This document shows positions 9,708 to 20,119 of a stretch of DNA of 64,000 nt, piece by piece. This stretch comes from Marsupella aquatica. Taxonomy: Eukaryota > Marchantiophyta. The notes beneath the pieces are model-generated. The model did not search any database. It was not told the DNA's origin and saw only the letters and a program-made list of their open reading frames with translations. The stretch's first letter is position 1. The number at the start of each line of letters is the position of its first letter. Made by a program: the position numbers and the translations under genes. The stretch covers positions 4,030,001-4,094,000 of the forward strand of contig OZ316895.1 of assembly GCA_973895155.1 (NCBI GenBank), read 5' to 3'.

Positions 9708-12034
9708 ATGAGTAGGGCAAGGCTAAGTGCTGAGGATGCAGAGAGAGTTGTGCCACTTCTTCAGACCTTGATTGATGGATCCAGGATTGAGGCAGAGAAA
9801 GCTGTGGCTGCAACCATTGCTGCAGAGAAAGCTGCAAAGAAGAAGCGAAAGGAGGCAAAGAGAGGCAGGGAAGATGGTGAGGAATCCCTCTCTCCCCGAA
9901 AAAGAGAGAGGAAGCTTCGCAAGGCAGCTAAGGAGGCTGAGAAGAAGAGAGTGGAGGAGTTAAAGCGAAAGGAAGCCGAGAGAGCTCTAAGGCCTGAGCT
10001 AGCCCTAAACTCAGGTGGCTCCCCAATGCCGAGAGGATACAATCTCTTCCGCAGCCAGTTCAAGCAAGTGGTGAAGGCCAATTTGGGGCCATTAGATTAC
10101 TGGGGAAGGAAGACTCAGGAGGAGAAAGGTTGAATTCGAGAGCAAGTGAAGGAGCGATTCAGGAATGGGGCCTCCCTTGATGACAGGTTCTTGAATAAGA
10201 GGATATCAGCTTCACTTTCAGACATGCGAAATCATCAAAGAGAGAAGTTCAGGAAGTACCTTGCTGATTTGCCAATTGATTCAGAGGTGGTCAGGGAGCA
10301 GGGCTGTCCAGATGTGCTCTCCCCAGATGAGTGGGCAGCTTGGCTTGAGGAGGAATTAGCAATCCGAGCCTGGCAAAAAAAGAGACAATGGGACCACGAA
10401 ATCAGCTTGGCAGAGGAGAAGCGGAAGGCTGGGGAGGAAATTGACATCCTCCCCCTCCAACAGAACCTACGGCAGTGGGGAGCTCAAGCAGTACGATTAA
10501 AAGAGCCACCCAAGGACATCATCAAAGCATTGGAGCGAGTCCAAGGGCGACCCATCGTCACTCACCGCATGGGGCAAGGAGGCTCCAATCGACTGAAAGC
10601 AGAGTTCGTAAGTGCCTTCTCCCTCCTCCCTAGCTCCTCCCCCCCGACCACCTGACCTTCTCTTGCGAAGAGTGACTCAATTTCTGCTGCCAAATGCCTT
10701 TATGCCGTTTCAGCCCGATGTTTTTTGCTCTCGGGATTGTTCTGTCCGATACTCATCCGAAGCTTTTAGCATCGGACCTAGTATCGGACCTGTTGTTATG
10801 CCATTTAGGGTTACCGGGATCCGATACTATTCCGTTGCTTTAAGTATCGGAAACAACATCGGACCCCTCATAAGAACAACGGGTTTTTTAAAATGTTGTT
10901 GTTTCACTCAATTAGGGGTATGGGTTTGCATTCTTCAGTACCCTAAGAAGGCATGGGACCCCTTACAAGAATTGGGAAAAGTTGGGCCGATGCAAAGACT
11001 AGTTTTCATGCTAATGGGTTTCTCGTTTGGTATTGTGATGTGTCAGGAGCGGGACTGGGGTCGACCTATTGGGCCGTCAGAGAGGGAGTTAGCAAAGAGG
11101 GATGGACCCCGAGCTCTTAAGCTCCACCTTGAGGAGGAGCTGGGAGAGGTAATTGGTGTTGAATTGGCCCTATATAGGTTCAAATTGTTTTTGGTTGTGG
11201 TCAATATTAGAGAGCTTTCAAGGAACTATGTTTTCAAATGCAATTTAACCCTACTTATGTATTGTGCAGGATGAGGAGACAGGGTCTGATGAAGGAGAGG
11301 AGGGTGAGGGTGAGGAGGTTGAGGGAGAGGAGGGTGAGGGTGAGGAGGAAGGTGATGGTGAAGAAGGAGAGGATGGCCAGGGAGAGGAGGGAGATGATTC
11401 TCAGGCGTCTATGCCCTTAGAGGGTGCGGCAGAGCGATCGGGGAGGGTGCCCCGAGTTACCCCTACCCCTGCAGTCCCTCATGTTGCCCCCACATCAGCA
11501 CAGAGGGGTAGGTCACATAGTGTTCATGGTGTGGCCTCCCATCAGTCGGGAGTGTCACGGAGTGCGAGACCCGGCCCCTTAGGGGGTAGTAGAGGTGGCG
11601 CGGGACCAGGCCATCGCTCTGGAGTACTATTCGGTACACCTGGCTCTTCTCGACAAGTGGGTCGTGACATGGAGGATGGTGGCTCTAGGGGGCGAGCGCC
11701 ATCACGTGAGTCTGGTGGGAGTACCGCACGGCATGGGCCACAGACAGCATCTGCAGGGGATGCATCCCATCACTCTCACAGGTCTACCGGAGGGGGAGAT
11801 GGCTCCTTCCACTCTGCTATGTCAGGGGGTTTAGAGGCATCTGTTGCACCTCAGCATCCTAGCGGTGCATCTAGTGGGTCAGGGTCCCGGCCAGCATCAG
11901 GCCAACCCACTGGTGAGCAGGTGGTTGCCACAGTTGTGGGCAGCCAGAGAGAGGAGGGGTCTTGTGTTCCTGGACCTGTACCACCCCCTCATTCTCGCCC
12001 GAAGAAGAAGAAGGGACGCAACACACCTTTTTAG
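9708..12034 (+). pseudogene. CACTA accessory protein gene (TnpA-like by position), three exons, one in-frame stop
   Basis: Exon 1 is 9708-10607 (donor TTC|GTAAGT), exon 2 is 11047-11148 (acceptor TGTCAG, donor GAG|GTAATT) and exon 3 is 11270-12034 (acceptor TTGTGCAG). All three junctions are in phase 0. Exon 1 encodes a Lys/Arg/Glu-rich, probably coiled-coil segment with likely nuclear signals, then a folded-looking region (YNLFRSQFKQVVKANLG, DEWAAWLEEELAIRAW, RPIVTHRMGQGGSNRLKAEF). That region loosely recalls plant Ptta/En/Spm accessory transposases. Exon 3 begins with a long Glu/Gly acidic run, continues Ser/Gly/His-rich, and ends in a basic RPKKKKGR motif. A single TGA at 10131-10133 interrupts exon 1; the frame is intact on both sides. 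I infer a DNA-binding accessory protein; no domain is certain. Confidence 0.65.
10690..10870. promoter_or_regulatory. Intronic cluster of the CACTA ATCGGA/TCCGAT motif
   Basis: Within intron 1 of the rightward gene, GTCCGATACT, CATCCGAAG, CATCGGACC, TATCGGACC, ATCCGATACT, TATCGGAAAC and CATCGGACC lie within 180 bp. This is a second internal island of the subterminal motif and a possible binding or splicing-control site. Confidence 0.6.
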
Positions 12035-12319
12035 AGCTTAGTGGCATGAGCTAGATATGTAGTGCATGGTAGATTTTATACTAGCATATATATGTACCAT
12101 CTAGTACAGTAAACTACCTAGGCTACTACATATTGTACATACCAGGGGGTTTCCCTTTTTGAATATGACATTTTGAGCTTGTACATATAACATTCTTTTG
12201 AATCAATCATAATTTAACCCAATTTGGCCCATTTCACCATGAAACTAACCCTAAACCCTCAAATACCAACCCCATGAGGCCCACTCTTCTATCAAGAAAG
12301 AATCACCCTTGTCCGTTAC

Positions 12320-12898
12320 TAGTCCAATGCAATATACATCGGAAAAACACCTAATTATCCCATGCTTTCAGTATCGGGACATCCGATACTCTTCTCTTCG
12401 AACAGTCCTATACTAAACGCATCGGACCCCTCGTCCAGCAAGCATGACAAAAATCCAATGTCCGATACCGACCACTTCGAACCATCCAATATGAAACCAA
12501 TCGGATTGTCCGATACATGCAACATTGGACCTTCCAATCTATAATCCAACGGATGTTGTGTTACTAAATGCATCGGAAACTCCGATGCTATAAATTACGC
12601 ACATTGCGAAGCTCTAGGTAACGGAAATTCCGATATGATATGTATCGGACGCCAAGTTTTGCGATTAAGGTCACCCAAGTGGATATCCGACTCTCTTTGC
12701 ATCGGATACAAAATAGTCCGAAATGGTTTGCTTCGGACATACCGATGTAAAGAGAAATGGAAAGTCCGAAGGTTGTCCGATGGTCGGTGTCCGATATGTG
12801 GAGAATGGGAACATACGAAGCGGGTTACATCGGAAGTACCAAATTTAGTGTGCAACTTTCGTGAAGGGATCCGATGGAGATGGCATCGGATAAAGGCC
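12320..12898. promoter_or_regulatory. Right subterminal repeat region of the CACTA element
   Basis: It carries about twenty ATCGGA/TCCGAT motifs in both orientations, including CATCGGACC, GTCCGATACC, ATCGGATTGTCCGATAC, CATCGGATAC and GTCCGATATG, ending next to the terminal repeat at 12899. It mirrors the left subterminal array. Confidence 0.8.
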
Positions 12899-12914
12899 CA
12901 AAAATGTACTAGTG

Positions 12915-12917
12915 TAG
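12915..12917. repeat. CACTA target site duplication, right (TAG)
   Basis: Partner of the TAG at 2951-2953. The three-base length is diagnostic for the CACTA superfamily. Confidence 0.9.
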
Positions 12918-13664
12918 CTTAGAACAATAGAAGCACTTGCCTTCACATCAGGATCTAGATATAGCTTTTCTTCCAATGATTCTTCTCCATTTCTGACATA
13001 AAGTAGTATTGAATACTTAGAATCCCTCAGATAAATTCGGGGAAACCCACTAACGACACCATTGCATGATTGCTTTCCTTGGCACTCTCAGGGATTTGGC
13101 TCTCTCTGCTCCCCACTTGGCTGGCCATTCCATTGTCGGTGATTCTTGGGAAGATAGGTTCCCGTGGCTGTCTATTTTGGATTGTTCTGAGCAAAAGCAT
13201 TGTACATACGGCTCATGTCATCTGATCTATTGGTGGAGTATTCTCTCAAGTCCCAGGACCTGCTCACCATTCTATTTCTTGGTTAAAAAAAGAAAAAAAG
13301 GAGGATCAATATCTTGGTTATCAATCTGGGGCTGGCTCTGAGAATCACGATAAACTATCTGAAGTAGGGGCCTGGGTCCCATTGGCACTATCCTTAGTTG
13401 GATCCTCACTCAGCCTAAATATATCAAAAGAGTCCAGTGTCATTCCATACACTATTTGGACATTATGATCCGGCCCTCCTCGAGGCCCTCCCTGATCAGA
13501 TAAGGACTTCAATTGGGTATATTCACTCAGAGGCACATTCTAGCATGGCGGATGGCGATAGTTCTCCTCCCACATTTTCATCCAGGTAGTTGGATGGAAA
13601 TTAATCTCCTCTTTCCATGCATTCCTTCTTTCTGCTTGAGCGGACTTTCCTCTTCGGTGATGTC
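12918..13664. other. Older repeat-like DNA between the CACTA and Copia insertions
   Basis: No open frame has a recognisable domain. A short A-rich stretch (13285-13301) resembles a retroposon tail. The segment continues at 19576 after the Copia element, so both transposons sit in the same older, probably LINE-derived, background. Confidence 0.4.
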
Positions 13665-13669
13665 CTGCT
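13665..13669. repeat. Copia target site duplication, left (CTGCT)
   Basis: This 5-bp direct repeat matches 19571-19575. Five bases is the usual Copia duplication. Confidence 0.9.
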
Positions 13670-13961
13670 TGTAAGAAACCGTCGGCTCATGTACTAGACA
13701 ACAATGCAGAACATGAAAGCACTCAATCTCACACTACACCAACAAGACACCACAATGGAGAAACTCTTGAAGGATCCATAGCTCATGAGAAGTACATGTG
13801 AAGAATGAGGGAGAGAAAGCTCTCCCTCCAACCTATACCCCCCAAGGGGGCCAAGATGTGTGGGCCTAAACTAAGCGGATCTTATCCTAATGTAATCCAG
13901 GGTTAACTAACCCTAGTAAGGCCAAACTAACTAAGCCGGGAACTCGAGTCAATTCCTAAAA
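13670..13961 (-). repeat. Copia 3' LTR
   Basis: It is the same 292 bp as the 5' LTR with six substitutions, one of which changes the terminal TG to TT at its inner edge (13960). The inner side is bordered by the polypurine tract. Confidence 0.95.
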
Positions 13962-13978
13962 ATCTCCACCTTGACTTC
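13962..13978 (-). promoter_or_regulatory. Copia polypurine tract
   Basis: On the minus strand AAGTCAAGGTGGAGATT abuts the 3' LTR. A purine run with GGTGGAGAT is typical of Copia plus-strand priming. Confidence 0.8.
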
Positions 13979-14028
13979 AGTTCACACAATGAGTCAGGTG
14001 ATATACAATATGTAACTAAGTAACATAT

Positions 14029-17000
14029 CTACATAGTCTCCGGTTTGGCCCTAACATTAATAATATTCACACAATGACTAAAGCTACTGGTAGGTAAAAC
14101 TTTGGTAAGCATGTCTGCTGCATTCTCTTCTGAAGCCACTTTCTCCAGAAACATCTGCTTCGTCTCAATCACCTCACGGATGAAGTGATAACGAATATCA
14201 ATGTGCTTTGTCTTGGCATGGAACATAGGGTTCTTAGCCAGATGCAAAGCACTTTGACTGTCACATAACAGCACCAGTTTTTCAGGTGAAAGACCCAGAT
14301 CACTCACCAATCTCCGTAGCCAGATCAGCTCCTTGGTTGCCTCATAGGCAGCCAAGGACTCAGCCTCAGTAGTAGACAACGCAACAGAGGATTGAGTTGC
14401 TGACTTCCAGCTGATACAACCTCCACCCAACATAAACACATAGCCTATAGTAGACTTCCTATTATCCAAGTTACCAGCATAATCTGAATCTACAAAACCT
14501 TCCAACTCTAATGTAGAGTCTACTTTACCGTCAAATAAGATCCCACAATCTAAGGTACGTTTCAGATACCGCAAAACCCACTTCACTGCTTCCCAGTGAA
14601 GCTTACCAGGATTTGCCATAAATCTGCTCAAAATGCTAATAGCGTGGGCAATGTCAGGTCTAGTGCATGTCATCGCATACATCAAACTACCCACAACACT
14701 ATCATAGGGAACATGTTTCATCGCCAGTCTATCACTCTCACTAGAAGGGCAATCATTCTTTGAGAGTTTATTAAAGTGGGAAGCCAATGGAGTACCAACT
14801 GGTTTTGCATTCTCCATTCCATACTTGGCAAGTACCTTCTCCAAATACTGCCTTTGAGACAACCATAATTGTCTCCGCTCCCTGTCACGGTGAATCTCCA
14901 TCCCTAGAATCTTCTTGGCCTGACCCAAGTCCTTCATTGAAAACTCCTTACTCAACATTGCTTTCAGATGGGCAACATCAGACTTATTCTCAACCAGGAT
15001 TAGCATGTCATCCACATATAGTGCCAGCACAATGTAACCAAAGCGTGAGCAATTCTCCACCTCCTTCATGTAAATAAAGCAATCATGTTCACTCCTCGAG
15101 AACCCTTGAGATAACATGAAGGAATCAAAACGCTTATTCCATTGTTTGGGACTCTGCTTCAATCCGTATAACGAGCGCAAGAGCTTACACACCAAGTGTC
15201 TTGTGTTTTCGTCTATAAATCCTGGAGGTTGAGTCATATAAATCTCCACATCAAGCAATCCATGTAGGAAAGCAGTAATTACATTCATTTGATCTAACTC
15301 AAGATCATAGAATTCCACAATTGCAAGTAAAACACGGATAGTGGCGAGTTTGACAATTGGTGAGAAAATCTCCGTGTAGTCCAAACCCTCCTTTTGGGTG
15401 TACCCTTTGGCCACAAGGCGTGCCTTGTAAGTGCCATCCTGCTTCTTCTTGTACAACCATCTACACGAAACCAGTGTCTTCCCGCGAGGCATGTCAATTA
15501 AGTGCCAAGTTGAATTCTTCTTCAAAGAATTCATCTCCTTCAACATCGCCTCCATCCACTTATCCTTCTCTGGAGAGACCATAGCTTCTTCATAGCTAGA
15601 GGGGTCTCCATCTTCAATGAGCAAAACAACATCGAGATCATCGTCATGCTCAACAACGTGAACACGAGGATCTGCAAAACCAAATCTATCAGGGGGTTGG
15701 CCAAAATTGGCCCTGGTGGAGCGCCTTGGTTGAGGAACTACACCTCTATCAAAGGGACCAGCAACTTCCTCATCACCACCAAGCTCCACCATAGTGGGTT
15801 CCTCCACCTATTGCTCCTGAATATCCCGGGGTCTTGACAACCATTCTTCATCAAAAACCACATTTCTGCTCACAACTGCCTTGCAATCGATAGGATCCCA
15901 CAATTTATAGCCCTTCTGCCCAGGACTAAAGCCTAGAAAAATACATTTCTTAGACTTGGGATCCAACTTAGACCTGTGTGTCTGCTCAATGTGAACATAG
16001 GCAACACAACCAAAAACTCGGAGTCTAGAGTAATCAGCAGGTCTTTTATACCACAACTCAAATGGAGTTTGCATCAACTTACTATTGTGCGGTGACAGAT
16101 TGTAGACGTATGCAACTTGGTTGACAGCTTCAGCCCAAAAATTATTGGGCAATTTGGACTTACAAAGCATGTTGCGTGCTTTCTCCAGTAATGTCCGATT
16201 CAACCGTTCTGCAACTCCATTTTGTTGTGGGGTCTCCGGTACAGTATAATGACGCTTGAGGCCAAGGTCCCGACCAAATTGGTCAAACTCATTGGGCCTA
16301 TACTCGCCACCGTTATCTGACCGAACACACTTCAACTCCTTCCCAGTCTGTAGCTCCACCATGGCTTTCCACTCCTTGAAGATCTCAAATACTTGAGACT
16401 TCTTCTTCATGTAGTACAGCCAACACACTCGAGAGTAATCATCTACAAACGTCACAAAATATCTGGCTCCACCCAACAACGGTTCCGGCGCTGGACCCCA
16501 AACATCCGAATGTATATACTCAAGAATCTCATGAGAATGGTATGAACTAGAACTGAAACTCACTCTCCTCTGCTTGCCAAAGATGCAATCTTCACAGAAA
16601 GAGAGTTTACCAGATTGAGCGCCTTGCAGCAAATCTCTGTTTGCCAAGGCTGCCAATCCTTTACCACTCAAGTGACCCAACCGTGCATGCCACAAATCTA
16701 TGGCTTGTGTGCGACCAGATGTTGAGGGTGCTTCAATTGAAGCAGCCGAAGATGATTATGCGGCAATTGTTGCCACTGCATCCAAATGTCCCACCACAGA
16801 ATCCACATGCTCCACTCTAGGAGCAATGACATCTCCTTCCAAGATGTACAAATTATTTTGCCGTAGCGCCTTAATCAAAGATACATTATCTTTGATGACA
16901 AATAGCACACCATCACGTGCAGTGAAATGAGATCCACCAGCTTCCAAAGCACCAAGAGAAATCAAGTTCTTAGAGATGTCTGGTATATGCCTGACTTCCG

Positions 17001-18047
17001 TCAATGCTCTCACAACACCATCAAACATCCAGAATTTGATAGTCCCCATGCCAACGATCGTACATCGGACATCATTTCCAACTTCCATAGTATTGGTACA
17101 AGGTTGGTAAGTGGAGAAATACGATCGCGTTGGACACACGTGATAAGAGGAACCCAAATCCAACATCCATTTATTGTCATACACAGAATTCACAACACCA
17201 ATACATAGCACTTCAGCAACATCCTCATGATCAGCAATCACAATGCCAGTTGACGATGAGGACGCGCCATTGGAAGTAGAACCCTTTTGCTTTGATAGAG
17301 AAGGACAATTCCACTTTGTGTGGCCCTTCTCATGGCAATGCCAACACTGAATTTTCTTACTACGAGACTTAGATTTAGATCTACTCTGAGATTTAGATCT
17401 AGACTGATCCATAGTACGCTCCGTCATTCTGCCTCTAACTACTAAGGCAGCAGACTCATCATCACGGGTAAAGAGATGTTGCTTGCTCCATTCTACAAGA
17501 ATGATAGCCTTCACCGCATCCAGCTTCAACGTTGTCTTGTCATGTGTGATGACCGTCACCAACGTCGAAAAACTCTTCGGAAGCAACATCAACAAATGCA
17601 TCGCAAGGTACTCATCGGTCAACTTATCTCCCGCCATGGTCACCTCATGCACAATCTCATCAAAGAGACTTAGGTGATCACTCATATTCCCACCATCCTT
17701 CAACTTCACCTAAACAACCGCTCCAACTGGTAAATACGAGTAGTCAACGAAGTACTTTGGTATAGCTGAGTAAGCGTATCCCAAATCTTCTTGGCATTAC
17801 GATCCATCCCCAACACGTTCTTGAGAATGTTGTTAGCCAAGAACAACTCAATTGTACTACACGCCTGCACTGACATGTCTTCCCACTCCTCATCTGTCAG
17901 AGTCGAGGGCTTCACTCCAGTGATGGTCTTCTCAAGACCCTGCTGGATCAACACATTAGTGACCTTCCTAGTCCAAAGGCTAAAGCTGACCTTCCCGTCA
18001 AACTTCTCCACCTCAAACTTTGGCACCGCAAGCTTTCGCGAAGTCAT
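14029..18047 (-). pseudogene. Copia Gag-Pol polyprotein, one frameshift and two stops
   Basis: Gag starts at ATG 18047 (MTSRKLAVPKFEVEKFDG, the UBN2-type Gag start). Near 17706 the frame changes by one base within the LERLF/KLKDGG junction. The zinc knuckle CWHCHEKGHTKWNC follows at about 17340. The protease site reads WMLDLGSSYH, with Leu where the active-site D-S/T-G is expected. A TAA at 16756-16758 interrupts the frame before the integrase HARLGHL...CEDC zinc region. The integrase triad appears as SDVWGP, VRSDNGGEY and PQQNGVAERLNRT. A TAG at 15808-15810 precedes the reverse transcriptase (KARLVAKGYTQKEGLDY, TAFLHGLLDVEIYM, YVDDML) and RNase H (VDSDYAG, STTEAESLAA, LCDSQSALHLAKN). The stop is at 14029. 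Total length is about 1340 codons, near the family norm. The RT/RNase H segment is an unbroken 592-residue frame. Confidence 0.95.
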
Positions 18048-19264
18048 GGATGTTGTCACAAACACACAGGAAACACAAGTACCGAAATACCTCCAGACAC
18101 AAATCACCAAAAATGAAAGTTGGAAAAAGTGGAAATGAAATGCACCGCCGCGTAGCCTGCAAGTAATATTTCCAAAACACCAAGCAGCTCTCCAAATGGA
18201 CACTTGAGCCGGGAGTTATTATCTTTTCAGTGCAAGGGTGAAAACATCTGTTCAAACCCCGTTGAAGGAATATTTTAATAAAAAATTCCACAGACCTCTG
18301 TTTCCAAAAAAAAAAATTCAGGCCCCTTCCCTACTCCCTTGGGAACACCTGTGCAAAAAATCTTTGAAAATGAAACTTGTTTGCCCTGCCGAATCACAGA
18401 AATAGTACCAAAATGGTACTAGAACACGAAACTGATCACATTTCTACACGACTCTTGTGTAGAGGGTGAGCTCTACACGACCCTCATATAGAAAAAAGGT
18501 CCCTGCCACCTCGAGAAATAGTTCTCAGGCCGTTTGTCCAAGTCCTATTTGGCCAAACAAACCAAGACTTCTACGCGAGTCTCGCATAGAAAGACTATGC
18601 CACCTCAAGGTAAAAAGCACAAAAACCTGTTTGTCCAAGCCTTTGTGGCCCAACAAGTCAAGGTTCTACACGAGCCTCGTGTAGAAAAGCGTCCCCCGCA
18701 ATGTGCGCCGCTTCTTTCGTACCACAAATGGCAGGAACTTTGATCACACATAAATCCATAACCAGACCTCCGTTTGATCTCCGCTTTACACCGTTGGAAT
18801 TAGAACGACGAAAGCTATCTCACAACCAGGCATCCAAAGTCAACACCCAACTTTGGTTTCTGCCCTAATCCATGATTCAGCATAGCCGCATCATGTAGCT
18901 CACGGCTATGGCCGCCACCAAAAAGCTTTTGCTTTCTAGCCCAATGCTGCCTCAATCAACATTGCTCCACACTCGTTTGATGAAAAAAACAATGAGATCT
19001 CCACCAAAAACATAGTACGCATCGATGTGCACAAGAGATCTTAGAATTATTCACCTAACAATACCTTCGGAAACAAAATGACACATCCGACACTTCTATT
19101 GAAGTTTCAATCGGGAAACCATCACCTATTACAACACAAAATCTCCAACACACCACGACCAGTGATACGATCATACACTCATTGACAACGATCCGATCTG
19201 TCACCCCGATTCAACACAAAGAATACTCTCACCACTGTCCACGCAACCGAACTTCGAACACGAA
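18048..19264 (-). other. Untranslated leader of the Copia element
   Basis: No protein-like frame is present between the primer-binding site and Gag. A roughly 25-bp motif with CTACACGAG and GTGTAGA near 18440-18690 recurs four times, for example TCTACACGACTCTTGTGTAGA and TCTACACGAGCCTCGTGTAGA. Each copy is an imperfect palindrome that could fold as a hairpin in the genomic RNA. Confidence 0.6.
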
Positions 19265-19276
19265 GCTCTGATACCA
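19265..19276 (-). promoter_or_regulatory. Copia primer-binding site (initiator-Met tRNA)
   Basis: Read on the minus strand it is TGGTATCAGAGC, the classic plant Copia site pairing with the 3' end of initiator methionine tRNA. Two bases separate it from the 5' LTR. Confidence 0.95.
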
Positions 19277-19278
19277 CT

Positions 19279-19570
19279 TGTAAGAAACCGTCGGCTCATG
19301 TACTAGACAGCAATGCGGAACATGAAAGCACTCAATCTCACACTACACCAACAAGACACCACAATGAAGAAACTCCTGAAGGATCCATAGCTCATGAGAA
19401 GTACATGTGAAGAATGAGGGAGAGAAAGCTCTCCCTCCAACCTATACCCCCCAAGGGGGCCAAGATGTGTGGGCCTAAACTAAGCGGATCTTGTCCTAAT
19501 GTAATCCAGGGTTAACTAACCCTAGTAAGGCCAAACTAACTAAGCCGGGAACTCGAGTCAATTCCTAACA
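19279..19570 (-). repeat. Copia 5' LTR
   Basis: This is the 5' LTR in element orientation, because the primer-binding site lies just inside it. It starts TGTTAGGAATTGACTCGAG and ends GGTTTCTTACA on the minus strand. It would carry promoter and polyadenylation signals. Confidence 0.95.
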
Positions 19571-19575
19571 CTGCT
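19571..19575. repeat. Copia target site duplication, right (CTGCT)
   Basis: Partner of 13665-13669, immediately after the CA end of the LTR at 19570. Confidence 0.9.
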
Positions 19576-20119
19576 TACAGGGTTTGGTAGAACTTGGAGA
19601 AGACCCGTCTAGTGGGTATTGGTTGCCCGTCACCATATGTAGTGAGGGTATGATTCAAATGTTGGATGTTGGCTCTTACTGGCATACTCGGGATTCGGTT
19701 TGACTATTGGGGATGGCAAGTCACAGAGGCTATGGTGGAGGTTTTGCCCATCGGGAGATGATGGGATCTATTTGGATTGGTGGCTAGTGGAGGGTGGAGT
19801 TTGGCTATGTCCTTGGTATGCCTCAGCCAATATTTTTGCTCTGGTGGCTGTTTCTGGGAATTCTCCGGGTTTCCACGTTTCTAGTTTGTTCTGCTTGTGC
19901 ATTATGTCTCTGGGCCCGGCTCCTCCTTCCTTCTCTGATCGACCTCCTTCCTTCAGGCAATCTGGTTGGTGGCTGCCCTTCCATATTTCTCTGGGTGTGC
20001 TCCTCTCTTTTAGCCCCCTTATTTTCTCTTGTTTTGCTCCTGCCTCCTCCTCTCAGGCAGGGCCCCTTGTTGGTTCCCGTTTCTTTTCGGAATAAAGTTG
20101 TTTTGTTTCGTTAAAAAAT
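19576..20119 (+). other. Retroposon-like 3' end (AATAAA and short A tail)
   Basis: After a T/C-rich stretch the sequence reads CGGAATAAAG, then GTTAAAAAATAAG at 20110-20122. This resembles a polyadenylated 3' end of a LINE in plus orientation. It is continuous with 12918-13664 once the Copia element is removed. No domain was recognised with confidence. Confidence 0.4.

Larger units (their letters stand above)
2954..12914 (-). mobile_element. Complete CACTA (En/Spm superfamily) DNA transposon carrying a SET-domain gene
   Basis: The ends are perfect 16-bp inverted repeats, CACTAGTACATTTTTG at 2954-2969 and its complement at 12899-12914. They are flanked by the 3-bp target duplication TAG (2951-2953 and 12915-12917), as expected for CACTA elements. 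The element is 9961 bp. Subterminal regions of about 550 bp at each end are packed with ATCGGA/TCCGAT motifs in both orientations, the usual layout for binding of a TnpA-type protein. Inside are a TNP2-type transposase (leftward), a SET-domain gene (leftward, immediately upstream of the transposase) and a rightward three-exon gene. Strand is given for the transposase. Perfect ends and duplication suggest a recent insertion, yet all three genes carry lesions, so this copy is probably non-autonomous unless the lesions are assembly errors. Confidence 0.95.
13670..19570 (-). mobile_element. Complete Ty1/Copia LTR retrotransposon (Tork-like), 5901 bp, minus strand
   Basis: Two LTRs of exactly 292 bp (13670-13961 and 19279-19570) begin TG and end CA on the plus strand, apart from one decayed base. 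They are flanked by the direct repeat CTGCT (13665-13669 and 19571-19575). I count 6 differences between the LTRs, about 2 percent. The primer-binding site TGGTATCAGAGC, complementary to initiator-Met tRNA, lies next to the 5' LTR, and a purine-rich tract abuts the 3' LTR. The order Gag, protease, integrase, reverse transcriptase, RNase H is the Copia order. About 1.2 kb of non-coding leader (19264 to 18048) precedes Gag. The single coding frame is broken by one frameshift and two stops. Confidence 0.97.
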
